A DNA stretch of 64,000 nucleotides, taken from contig NZ_JACWUO010000009.1 of NCBI RefSeq assembly GCF_020857975.1, positions 62,001 through 126,000 of the forward strand, given 5' to 3'. The notes under the pieces are model-generated. The model had not been told where the DNA came from and ran no database searches. It saw nothing but the letters and a program-made list of their open reading frames with translations. Shown in pieces: positions 56,987-64,000 of the stretch (its first letter is position 1; every line of letters begins with the position of its first letter). The stretch comes from Stenotrophomonas rhizophila (GTDB lineage: Bacteria > Pseudomonadota > Gammaproteobacteria > Xanthomonadales > Xanthomonadaceae). The position numbers were made by a program, and so were the translations under genes.

Positions 56987-57039
56987 GTACCGACGGTTGG
57001 TCGGTACACCACCTCACCCGACCAACGGTCGGGCGCTAC
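56987..57039. repeat. REP-like inverted repeats after the DAHP synthase gene
   Basis: GTACCGACGGTTGGTCGGTAC at 56987-57007 and a left-facing element CCCGACCAACGGTCGGGCGC-TAC at 57017-57039, between convergent genes. A further stem GGTGCATTGAACG-TCC-CGTTCAATGCACC runs into the 3' end of the minus-strand gene. Confidence 0.7.
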
Positions 57040-57059
57040 CGGTGCATTGAACGTCCCGT

Positions 57060-57677
57060 TCAATGCACCTCGTCGCGGTAGACGAACTTGGGCATTTCCC
57101 ATTTGAAATGGATCGCCAGCAGGCGCAGCAGGAAGCCGCCGCCCAGGCACCACAGCGTGGCCGCGTTGAGCGATACGCCCAGTTCCAGCAGCACCAGCCA
57201 CGCCGCGCCGGTCAGCAGGGTGATCACCGCGTACAGCTCCTTCTGGAAGATCAGCGGCACCTCGTTGCACAGCACATCGCGCAGTACCCCGCCGAAGGCG
57301 CCGGTCAACATGCCGGCGATCAGCACGATCGGCGCGGCGTGCCCGCCCTCGCGTGCCACCGCGCAGCCGATCAGGGTGAAGCAGATCAGCCCCAGCCCGT
57401 CCAGCACCAGGAAGGTGCGGCGGAAATGATGCATCCAGCGCGCCACCCAGGTGGCGATCAACGCCGCGCAGATGGTGAAGCCCAGGTACTCGGGGTGCTT
57501 GACCCAGCCCAGGGGATAGTGGCCCAGCACGATGTCGCGCAACGAGCCACCGCCCAGTGCGGTGACGCAGGCGATGATGATCACGCCAAACAGGTCCATG
57601 CGCCGCCGCCCGGCCGACAGCGCACCGGTCATGGCTTCGGCGGAAATGGCGATGAGGTAGATCAGGGAGAGCAGCAT
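57060..57677 (-). CDS. TRIC/UPF0126-family membrane protein under glycine riboswitch control
   Basis: 205 residues from ATG 57677 (GGAG upstream). Seven helices in two similar halves, each with the family repeat: ITALGGGSLRDIVLG near residue 41 and GAFGGVLRDVLCNEVPLI near 125. Homologues are trimeric cation channels or proposed small-molecule transporters (YadS/YicG). A tandem glycine riboswitch lies about 100 bases upstream, so a role in glycine movement is likely by context. A hairpin CCCGTGC-GGT-GCACGGG (57728-57744) lies between riboswitch and gene. Confidence 0.88.
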   Translation of the reverse strand: MLLSLIYLIAISAEAMTGALSAGRRRMDLFGVIIIACVTALGGGSLRDIVLGHYPLGWVKHPEYLGFTICAALIATWVARWMHHFRRTFLVLDGLGLICFTLIGCAVAREGGHAAPIVLIAGMLTGAFGGVLRDVLCNEVPLIFQKELYAVITLLTGAAWLVLLELGVSLNAATLWCLGGGFLLRLLAIHFKWEMPKFVYRDEVH

Positions 57678-57769
57678 GGGGAACTCCGGACACGTCAGGC
57701 GGAAGGCGGAAACACGCAGCCGGCACACCCGTGCGGTGCACGGGCGTGAGGGTGAGATTCCGTTGCCGC

Positions 57770-57960
57770 TCCCGCTGTCCTTTTGCCTGAGAGTTCGGTG
57801 GCCAAGGCCACGTGCCCCTTCGGCGGGTCATTGAAGACCTCTCTCCAGATCGGCGTGTCGGATGCATGGTTGGTGGCGTATCACGCCACCGGCCTGAGCG
57901 ATTATGGGAGCCTGCGCCTTCGGCGGGCGCCAGCGCGGCGCCTCTCTCCTGCATCCGGGG
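57770..57960 (-). ncRNA. Tandem glycine riboswitch
   Basis: Read on the minus strand, aptamer 1 has GGATGCAGGAGAGAGGCGCC, then CCGCCGAAGGCGCAGG and AATCGCTCAGGCC; aptamer 2 has CTGGAGAGAGGTC, CCGCCGAAGGGGCA and AACTCTCAGGCAAAAGGACAG. These are the conserved glycine-aptamer blocks, in two copies joined by a short linker. It lies in the 5' leader of the TRIC/UPF0126 gene. Confidence 0.93.
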
Positions 57961-58005
57961 CGGATTCTAGCAGCCGCCGCGCCCCGGTTGGTCGATAATC
58001 CCGGT

Positions 58006-58269
58006 ATGCCCGCTGAACCCGCCCCCTGGTATGTGTACCTGCTGGAATGCCGCAACGGCAGCTACTACGCCGGCATCAGCAACGACGTGGAGGCCCGCTT
58101 CCAGGCCCACCTGGCCGGCAAAGGGGCCCGCTACACCCGCGCCAACCCGCCGTTGAAGGTGTTGGCGATGCGTGCCTACCCGGACCGGGCGGCGGCGTCG
58201 AAGGCCGAATGGCAGCTCAAGCGCCAGCCACGCGGGCGCAAGCTGGCGTGGCTGCAGGACAGCCCGTAG
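58006..58269 (+). CDS. GIY-YIG nuclease-superfamily protein (YhbQ-like)
   Basis: 87 residues from ATG 58006. The GIY-YIG core is [20 protein letters not shown], followed by the Arg and Glu of the active site ([35 protein letters not shown]). Small single-domain UPF0213 type; acts on DNA, role uncertain. Its stop lies inside a REP element. TAATCC just before the start may be a promoter for a leaderless message. Confidence 0.88.
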   Translation: MPAEPAPWYVYLLECRNGSYYAGISNDVEARFQAHLAGKGARYTRANPPLKVLAMRAYPDRAAASKAEWQLKRQPRGRKLAWLQDSP

Positions 58270-58287
58270 AGCCGGGCTCTGCCCGGC
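58266..58287 (+). repeat. GTAG-type REP overlapping a stop codon
   Basis: GTAGAGCCGGGCTCTGCCCG-GC; the TAG of the head is the stop of the GIY-YIG gene. Confidence 0.75.
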
Positions 58288-58354
58288 TGCGCGTGACGCT
58301 GGCTCGCCGTCACGGCGTAGGCCACAATCAGCCGACCACCGGGAGGGAACCAGG

Positions 58355-58830
58355 ATGTTCGATCTCCAACGAAAGCCGCTGACAGGAACGCGCACGACGT
58401 GGCTCCTGTCGCTCCCCGCGCTGCTGCTCGGCCTGGTGATCGCCGCGCCCGCATCGGCGGCCAGGCCCGTGAACGCACTGCGGTATGGCGACATCGCCCC
58501 GGCCGATTCCTTCCGTGCCGCCTACGCCCCGATGCCATCGCGGCCGCGCGAACGCCGCTCGACCCGGCCAACGTGCCCGCCCACCTTCGTGGCCTGGTGC
58601 CGCTGGCCGAATACTGGGGCATCGGCGACGACGTCCTCCGCGAGATGATGCAGGAGGGGGAGAGCCCGGCGAAGAAGAAGGCGATGGCCGATGCGGTCAC
58701 CCCGCACAATGGGGCAATCACGGCCTGGCTGAACGGTCTTCGCACGGGTGAGCCGATGAGCGACGAGGCGGCCGCCTTCATGTACATGCAGCTGGGCCTG
58801 ACCGAATTGGAGCTGTTCCGCGAGGAATGA
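58355..58830 (+). pseudogene. Small exported protein, interrupted by a -1 frameshift
   Basis: Starts at ATG 58355 behind GGGAGGGA, with a signal peptide (SLPALLLGLVIAAPASAA). The frame reads RPVNALRYGDIAPADSFRAA then loses sense after YAP near 58537; the sense continues one frame over as DAIAAARTPLDPANVPAHLR to 58830 (EYWGIGDDVLREMMQEGES; MYMQLGLTELELFREE). One extra C in the CCCC run at 58534-58537 would join them (about 158 residues). True mutation or homopolymer error. Function unknown. Confidence 0.7.
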
Positions 58831-58861
58831 GCTGCGCCACTTACCCGAGGGAAACCCTGCG

Positions 58862-59302
58862 ATGACCCCGCTTGCCCTGTTGCTCGCCCTTGCCGGCGCT
58901 ACTACACCTGCCGCCCCCGCCATCGATCCCGCCACGCGTGCCGCGATCGAAGCCACCTGCCTGGACTACGTGGACGGCCAGCTCGAAGGCGATCCGGCCC
59001 GGGTGGCGCGTTCGCTGCACCCGGACCTGGCCAAGCGCGCGATCCTCGGCGACACCCCGGACGAGCGCCTGGGCCTGCGCCGGATGTCGAAGGAAGAACT
59101 GGTGGCGCTTACCCGGCAGGGCGCGTTGAAGACGCCCCGGGACCAATGGAACCGCAGCTGCAAGGTGCTCGATGTCACCGGCAACGCGGGCTCGGTGCGG
59201 CTGGAAACGCCCTGGTTCGTCGACTACTTCCACATGGGCCGGTTCGGCGAGCGCTGGATCATCGTCAACGCGCTGTGGTACAGCAAACCGAAGGCGCCAT
59301 AG
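58862..59302 (+). CDS. NTF2-like / lumazine-binding family exported protein
   Basis: 146 residues. Short signal-like start (PLALLLALAGATTPAAP). Then an NTF2-like fold: TCLDYVDGQLEGDPARVARSLHPDLAKR, WNRSCKVLDVTGNAGSVRLE and GRFGERWIIVNALW. Cognates are often small-molecule-binding domains of unknown substrate. 31 bases after the frameshifted gene, with GAGGGAAA upstream; possibly the same operon. Confidence 0.75.
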   Translation: MTPLALLLALAGATTPAAPAIDPATRAAIEATCLDYVDGQLEGDPARVARSLHPDLAKRAILGDTPDERLGLRRMSKEELVALTRQGALKTPRDQWNRSCKVLDVTGNAGSVRLETPWFVDYFHMGRFGERWIIVNALWYSKPKAP

Positions 59303-59445
59303 GCGGTGGGCGCGGCCGGCAAGGCCTGGGCTGGGCTGCTGCTGGCGGTGGTACTGATCGGTACTCTGGATCACCCGGCACTGGACGGCCACGCAGATCG
59401 CCGATACCGCCCGGGTGGAGGGATTCTGCCAGGTGCGTAATCGCC

Positions 59446-59709
59446 CTAGCGCGGCGGCAGCGCGAACATCAGGATGACGCACAGCGCCAGCAGGCCCACC
59501 AGCACCCAGCGCAACCCCTCCGGTGGCAGGAAGCCGAACAGGCGCACGTCCTGCCCGTCGAAGCGGTAGCCGCATTTCGGGCAGCGCACCACCATCTGCA
59601 CGTTTCGGGCGGTGATGGCATTGAAGAACATCGGCACGCCGCTGCGAAACAGTGCCTTGCGCGAATCGAAGCGCGTTGAACAGCGCGGGCAGGTTTCCAG
59701 GTTGCTCAT
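59446..59709 (-). CDS. Zinc-ribbon membrane protein
   Basis: 87 residues from ATG 59709, overlapping the ndh stop (ATGA). Two CxxC pairs, CPRCSTRFDS near residue 7 and VRCPKCGYRFDG near 43, could bind one zinc; a C-terminal helix (WVLVGLLALCVILMFALPP) anchors it. Its coupling to ndh suggests membership of the same unit; role unknown. Confidence 0.75.
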   Translation of the reverse strand: MSNLETCPRCSTRFDSRKALFRSGVPMFFNAITARNVQMVVRCPKCGYRFDGQDVRLFGFLPPEGLRWVLVGLLALCVILMFALPPR

Positions 59710-61016
59710 GCGGTGGGGCCCTGGTGGGTGTCGGTCGGTTGCCTTGGTCGCCGATCCTCGCGGTCGTCCCCAAAGATGATCCGCGCGCTGCGCTGGTAGC
59801 TCCAGTACGCCACGGCCCAGTTCAGCAGCACCACCAGGCGGTTGCGGAAGCCGATCAGGAAGAACACGTGCGCGGCCAGCCAGAACCACCAGGCCAGCAC
59901 GCCGGACAGTTGCAACCGGCCCAGGTGCACGATCGCGGCCATGCGCCCGATCGTGGCCAGGTTGCCGAAGTCCTGGTACTTGAACGGGCCCGGCGCGGGT
60001 TTGTTTTCCAGCCGCGCGCCGATGATGGCCGCCACGTGCCTGCCCATCTGCTTGGCCGCCGGGGCCACGCCCGGTACCGGCTTGCCGTCGGCCTGGCTGA
60101 GCGCGGCCAGGTCGCCGGCGACGAAGATCTCCGGGTGGCCGTCGAGGGTGAGGTCCGGCCGTACCGGCACGCGGCCGGCGCGATCCAGCGGCACCTCCAG
60201 GGTGCGTGCCAGCGGCGAGGCGGCCACGCCGGCGGCCCAGACCACGGTGCGTGCCGGCACGAACTGGTTGCCCAGCTGGAAGCCGTCGCTGTTGATGTCG
60301 CTGACCGGGGTGCCGGTGAGTACTTCCACGCCCAGTTTTTCCAGCTGGCGGCGTGCCTTCAGCGACAGCACCTCGGGGAAGGTGGACAGCACCCGCGGTC
60401 CGGCTTCCACCAGCCGCACCTTGGCGCTGGCCGGGTCGATATGACGGAATTCGTTGCGCAGCGTGTGCCGGGCGATTTCGGCCAGGGTGCCGGCCAGCTC
60501 CACCCCGGTCGGGCCGCCGCCGACCACGGCAAAACTCAGCCAGGCCGCCTTGCGCGCCGGGTCCGGTTCGGCTTCGGCGCGCTCGAAGGCCAGCAGCAGC
60601 TTGCGGCGCAGCGCGATCGCATCGTCCAGGGTCTTCAGCCCGGGCGCGTCGGCGGCCCACTCGTCGTGGCCGAAGTAGGCATGGGTGGCGCCGGTGCACA
60701 GCATCAAGGTGTCGTAGCCGAGCTGGCTGCCGTCGGCCAGGGTGATCTGCCGGGCCTGCTTGTCGATCGCGGTGACCTCGCCCAGGCGCACTTCGACGTT
60801 GCGCTGGTCGCCCAGAATGTGGCGCAGCGGCGCGGCGATATCCGGCGCCGACAGCCCGGCGGTGGCCACCTGGTACAGCAGCGGCTGGAACAGGTGGTGG
60901 TTGCGGCGGTCCACCAGGGTGATGCGGATGCGCGCCCTGGCCAATGCGCGGGTGGCCCAGAGGCCGGCGAAACCACCACCGATGATGACCAGGTGGGGCA
61001 GGGGATCGCGGGTCAT
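59706..61016 (-). CDS. ndh: Type II NADH dehydrogenase (NDH-2)
   Basis: 436 residues from ATG 61016. FAD-binding GGGFAGLWATRALARA near residue 13, NAD-binding VVGGGPTGVELAGTLAEIA near 164, FAD site EIFVAGDLAAL near 302, and the conserved PAAKQMGRHVA. A hydrophobic, amphipathic C-terminus (SGVLAWWFWLAAHVFFLIGF) attaches it to the membrane. Passes electrons from NADH to quinone without pumping protons. Confidence 0.93.
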   Translation of the reverse strand: MTRDPLPHLVIIGGGFAGLWATRALARARIRITLVDRRNHHLFQPLLYQVATAGLSAPDIAAPLRHILGDQRNVEVRLGEVTAIDKQARQITLADGSQLGYDTLMLCTGATHAYFGHDEWAADAPGLKTLDDAIALRRKLLLAFERAEAEPDPARKAAWLSFAVVGGGPTGVELAGTLAEIARHTLRNEFRHIDPASAKVRLVEAGPRVLSTFPEVLSLKARRQLEKLGVEVLTGTPVSDINSDGFQLGNQFVPARTVVWAAGVAASPLARTLEVPLDRAGRVPVRPDLTLDGHPEIFVAGDLAALSQADGKPVPGVAPAAKQMGRHVAAIIGARLENKPAPGPFKYQDFGNLATIGRMAAIVHLGRLQLSGVLAWWFWLAAHVFFLIGFRNRLVVLLNWAVAYWSYQRSARIIFGDDREDRRPRQPTDTHQGPTA

Positions 61017-61180
61017 GCAAGGACTCCTTGGCGGGGGCCGGCCCTCCGGCCCCATGGATTCATGGTCGACACCGCCTATCCTCGCACGTGAAGCGGGGTG
61101 TTCACCTGGATGGCCGATACTGGGTTCAGGGGCCGTCGCGCTTGCCGGCGGCCGATCCATCCCCGTGCTGGAGAATGACG

Positions 61181-61942
61181 ATGACCGAACCGGAAAAGCG
61201 CATCGCCTTGTTGATCGATGCCGACAACGCACCTTCATCCAAGATTGACGTGGTGCTGGCCGAAGTGGCCCGTTACGGGGTGGCCAATGTGCGCCGCGCC
61301 TACGGCAACTGGAAGAGTCCGCGGCTGAAGGGCTGGGAATCGGTGCTGCATGCCTATGCGATCCGCCCCATCCAGCAGTTCGCCTACAGCCGCGGCAAGA
61401 ACGCCTCGGACATGGCGATGGTGATCGATGCGATGGACATGCTGTACGCACGCAACCTGGATGGCTTTGCGATCGTGTCCAGCGATGCCGATTTCACCCC
61501 GCTGGTGATGCGGCTGCTCACCGATGGGGTCAAGGTGTATGGGTTTGGCGAGAAGAAGACGCCGGAGCCGTTCGTCAATGCCTGCTCCAAGTTCACCTAC
61601 CTCGAAGCGCTGGGGCAGGGCCACGCCACCGACCCGGAGCTGGAGCAGGACAACGAGGAAACCCGGCCGCGCAAGAGCGGGCCGGAACTGCGCAACGACA
61701 CCCGGCTGGTGCAGATGCTGCGCCGCGCGGTGACTTCGGCCGAAGCCGAGGATGGCTGGTCGCACCTGGGGCCGGTGGGCAGCCAGATCGGCAACCAGGC
61801 CTCGTTCGATTCGCGCAACTACGGCTACGGCAAGCTCAGCGAACTGCTGGCGGCGACCGGGTTGTTCGAGATGAAGAAGGAAGGCAAATCCACCTACGTG
61901 CGCGCGCTGCCGAAGAAGAGCGCGGCCAAGCCGGCCAAATAG
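61181..61942 (+). CDS. NYN-domain / LOTUS (OST-HTH) RNA-associated protein
   Basis: 253 residues. Start at the second ATG (61181) because GGAG at 61170 gives proper spacing; the ATG at 61175 is too close. Residues 1-140 are an NYN (PIN-like) ribonuclease domain with LLIDADNAPSS, the KNASDMAMVIDAMD block and VSSDADFTPLVMRL: conserved Asp residues for metal. Residues about 165-240 are a LOTUS/OST-HTH domain (LGPVGSQIGNQASFDSRNYG). Likely an RNA-binding nuclease; target unknown. Confidence 0.9.
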   Translation: MTEPEKRIALLIDADNAPSSKIDVVLAEVARYGVANVRRAYGNWKSPRLKGWESVLHAYAIRPIQQFAYSRGKNASDMAMVIDAMDMLYARNLDGFAIVSSDADFTPLVMRLLTDGVKVYGFGEKKTPEPFVNACSKFTYLEALGQGHATDPELEQDNEETRPRKSGPELRNDTRLVQMLRRAVTSAEAEDGWSHLGPVGSQIGNQASFDSRNYGYGKLSELLAATGLFEMKKEGKSTYVRALPKKSAAKPAK

Positions 61943-61972
61943 GTACGGCGGGAGCGGCGCAATCCGCCCCTG

Positions 61973-62001
61973 GTAGGGTCGGTCGCCAGACGACTGCCGA
62001 C
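61973..62001 (+). repeat. Degenerate GTAG-type REP
   Basis: GTAGGGTCGGTCGCCAGACG-ACTGCCGAC: GTAG head with an imperfect stem, between the NYN gene and the GST. The 265-base gap 61943-62207 shows no other feature. Confidence 0.45.
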
Positions 62002-62207
62002 AATCCCGCCGCGCCCGGTGGCGCATGACAACTGTCGACATGGCGCGGGGCCTGCGGCGCCGGCTTCGTTGGCCTGCCGCGCCGACATCGAACGTCGGCC
62101 GTGCAACGGCTGGCCAAGGGCCAACCCAACCGTGTGCCGACCGGCGTATCGTAGCGCCATCGCGCGGCCCGGCGCCGCCTACCTTATCCAACCGCGAGAA
62201 ACCAACC

Positions 62208-62828
62208 ATGCTGAAGATCTGGGGCCGCCACAATTCCAGCAACGTGCGCAAGGTGCTCTGGTGCGCCGAGGAAACCGGGGTGCCGTACGAGTCGATCCAG
62301 GTCGGTGGCGCATTCGGCGGCACCCAGTCGCCGGAGTACCGCGCGATGAATCCCAACGGGCTGGTGCCGGTCATCGAAGACCATGGCCTGCCGCTGTGGG
62401 AGTCCAACACCATCGTGCGTTACCTGGCCGCGCGCTATGCGCTGGGCACGCTGTACCCGGAAGACGTGGTCGAGCGGGCGCAGTCGGAAAAATGGATGGA
62501 CTGGACTACCTCGACCTTTTCCGGCGCGTTCCGCGACTTGTTCTGGGGCACGCTGCGCACCGCCCCGGCCGACCGCGACGAGGCACGCATCGGTGCGGCC
62601 CTGGTGCGCTCGGGCGAACTGCTGGCGATGGCCGACGCGGCACTGGCACGGCAGCCGTGGCTGTCCGGCGAACGGTTCGCGATGGGCGACATCCCGCTGG
62701 GTGCGTTCGCCTATGCGTGGTTCGAAATGCCGATCCAGCGCCCCGACCTGCCGCACCTGGCGGCCTGGTACGAACGCCTCAAGCAGCGCCCCGCCTACCA
62801 GCGCGGCGTGATGACCGAACTGACCTGA
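62208..62828 (+). CDS. Glutathione S-transferase family protein
   Basis: 206 residues from ATG 62208. N-terminal thioredoxin-like domain (LKIWGRHNSSNVRKVLWCAEETG with Ser at the usual catalytic place; NPNGLVPVIEDHG cis-Pro loop; ESNTIVRYLA) and a C-terminal helical domain (WLSGERFAMGDIPLGAFAY N-capping box). Substrate unknown. In-frame sequence upstream to 62025 is not part of the family. Confidence 0.92.
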   Translation: MLKIWGRHNSSNVRKVLWCAEETGVPYESIQVGGAFGGTQSPEYRAMNPNGLVPVIEDHGLPLWESNTIVRYLAARYALGTLYPEDVVERAQSEKWMDWTTSTFSGAFRDLFWGTLRTAPADRDEARIGAALVRSGELLAMADAALARQPWLSGERFAMGDIPLGAFAYAWFEMPIQRPDLPHLAAWYERLKQRPAYQRGVMTELT

Positions 62829-62990
62829 CCTCCAAGGTCGCGGTGTGGATGCCGACAAGGCGATGCCGCGCCCCGATAGCCCCAACGATCGCGTGATGAA
62901 GAGCGCGTCGCCACGCGTCCGGGCAATACGGCTGCGGCAGCATCCAGCGCAGCAAAACGTGGGGCGTCAGCGCGCACGCGATGGCGCACC

Positions 62991-64000
62991 TCAATACAGG
63001 TCCGTCGGATCCACATCCAGCGACCAGCGCACCTTGCGCGCCTGCGGCAGTGCATGGATCTGCGGGGTGATCTGGTCGAGCACGGCATGCAGCGGGCGCC
63101 GCGAGGGCGCCGACAGCAGCAGCTGGGTGCGCTGGTAGCCGGCGCGGCGCGGCATCGGTGCCGGCATCGGACCGTAGCGTTCCACCGCGGCATCCTCGGC
63201 GATCAGCGCGCGCACCGCGGCGAGCATGGCATTGGCATGCTCCACCTGCTGGGCTTCGGCGCGCAGCAGGGCCAGGTGCGCGAACGGCGGGAAGCCGGCC
63301 GCTTCGCGCTGCTGCAGTTCGGCCTCGGCGAAGGCGTGGTAGCCGCCGTTGACCAGGGTCTCCAGCAGCGGATGGCCGGGGTGGTGGGTCTGCAGCCAGA
63401 CCTCGCCGGGGTCGGTGGCGCGGCCGGCGCGGCCGGCGACCTGGATCAACTGCTGGGCCAGTTTCTCGCTGGCGCGGAAATCGGCCGAGAACAGCCCTTC
63501 GTCGATCCCCACCACCACCACCAGGGTCAGCTTGGGCAAGTCGTGGCCCTTGGCCAGGATCTGCGTGCCGACCAGGATGCCGGCGCGGTCGCCCAGCGCG
63601 GCCAGCTGGGTTTCCAGCGCGTCGCGGCGGTGGGTGGTGCCGCGGTCGATGCGGATCACCGGATAGTCGGCGAACGCCTGCAGCAGATGTTCTTCCAGCC
63701 GTTCGGTGCCGATCCCCTGCGGTTGCAGGGCCAGGCTGCCGCAATCGGGGCAGGCCAGCGGGGCCGATTGGCGCGCGCCGCAGTGATGGCATTGCAGGCG
63801 GCGGCCGCCGGCGTGCACGGTCATCGGCGCATCGCAGCGTTGGCAGGGCGCGGTCCAGCCGCAGTCGTGGCACAGCAGCACCGGCGCATAGCCACGGCGG
63901 TTCTTGAATACCAGCACCTGGTGGCCGGCCTGCAGGTGGTCGGCGATGCCCTGCAGCACTTCCGGCGACAGCCCGTCGCGCAGCGGCCGCTTGCGCACAT
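62991..64000 (-). CDS. priA: Primosomal protein N' (PriA helicase), C-terminal part; 5' end outside window
   Basis: The C-terminal 336 residues of PriA; the start lies beyond 64000. Visible: FKNRRGYAPVLLCHDCGWTA, the Cys4-Cys4 zinc region (CHDCGW, CQRCDAP, CHHCGAR, CPDCGSL), ILVGTQILAKGHDLP, and helicase motif QLIQVAGRAGRA. Restarts stalled replication forks by loading DnaB. Ends WSLDVDPTDLY. The gap 62829-62990 to the convergent GST shows nothing else. Confidence 0.95.
   Translation of the reverse strand, partial: VRKRPLRDGLSPEVLQGIADHLQAGHQVLVFKNRRGYAPVLLCHDCGWTAPCQRCDAPMTVHAGGRRLQCHHCGARQSAPLACPDCGSLALQPQGIGTERLEEHLLQAFADYPVIRIDRGTTHRRDALETQLAALGDRAGILVGTQILAKGHDLPKLTLVVVVGIDEGLFSADFRASEKLAQQLIQVAGRAGRATDPGEVWLQTHHPGHPLLETLVNGGYHAFAEAELQQREAAGFPPFAHLALLRAEAQQVEHANAMLAAVRALIAEDAAVERYGPMPAPMPRRAGYQRTQLLLSAPSRRPLHAVLDQITPQIHALPQARKVRWSLDVDPTDLY

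Overview
The window is about 64 kb of high-GC chromosome from a Xanthomonadaceae gammaproteobacterium, most likely Stenotrophomonas. The evidence is: (i) many short GTAG-headed inverted repeats between genes (for example at 2776, 20802, 52140, 53866 and 58266), typical of the S. maltophilia GTAG (SMAG) REP family; (ii) a C-terminal XVIPCD secretion domain on the first gene, a hallmark of the Xanthomonadales bacterial-killing type IV secretion system; (iii) the housekeeping set purD, purH, fis, prmA, accC-accB-aroQ, tlpA-dsbD-cutA, groES-groEL, a DAHP synthase, ndh and priA. No tRNA, rRNA, CRISPR array or transposase was seen.

Layout. 1-2.8 kb: the end of a zeta-toxin-type T4SS effector and a probable immunity gene. 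2.9-7.7 kb (minus strand): purH, two paralogous lipoproteins and purD. 7.8-10.3 kb: a TPR protein gene broken by a one-base frameshift. 10.4-16.2 kb: a tightly overlapped six-gene operon resembling E. coli ynbABCD plus an added acyltransferase, which looks like a complete enzyme set for an unidentified phospholipid. 16.4-18.5 kb (minus): prmA, a DUF3426 protein and fis. 18.7-20.8 kb: two membrane proteins of unknown function and an alpha/beta hydrolase. 21-23.8 kb (minus): aroQ, an LprI-like gene, accB and accC.

24-46 kb is more variable. It holds a DUF5694-like protein, a deletion scar joining the remains of a LysR regulator and an NmrA-type reductase, a chromate transporter, an RcnB-like protein, an AaeB/FUSC efflux operon with its own outer-membrane factor and an AraC regulator, a HxlR/quinone-oxidoreductase pair with a clear operator, a hypothetical gene flanked by 24-bp repeats, a membrane AraC regulator with an exported DJ-1/PfpI protein, a chemoreceptor whose 3' end is shifted by a 7-bp duplication, and a second UvrA. 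46.3-64 kb: tlpA, dsbD, cutA, a secreted nuclease, groESL with sigma-32 promoter and CIRCE-like operator, a MarR/DNA-alkylation-repair operon, a DAHP synthase preceded by a leader peptide with six consecutive aromatic codons and a terminator, a TRIC/UPF0126 membrane protein behind a tandem glycine riboswitch, GIY-YIG, NDH-2, an NYN/LOTUS protein, a GST, and the 5'-truncated (by the window edge) priA.

Best candidates for undescribed biology: the aromatic-amino-acid attenuator in front of the DAHP synthase (55.7-55.9 kb), the phospholipid operon (10.4-16.2 kb), and the zeta-type effector/immunity pair. Three frameshifts (G run at 8792, C run near 58537, heptamer at 43491) could be real mutations or assembly errors.
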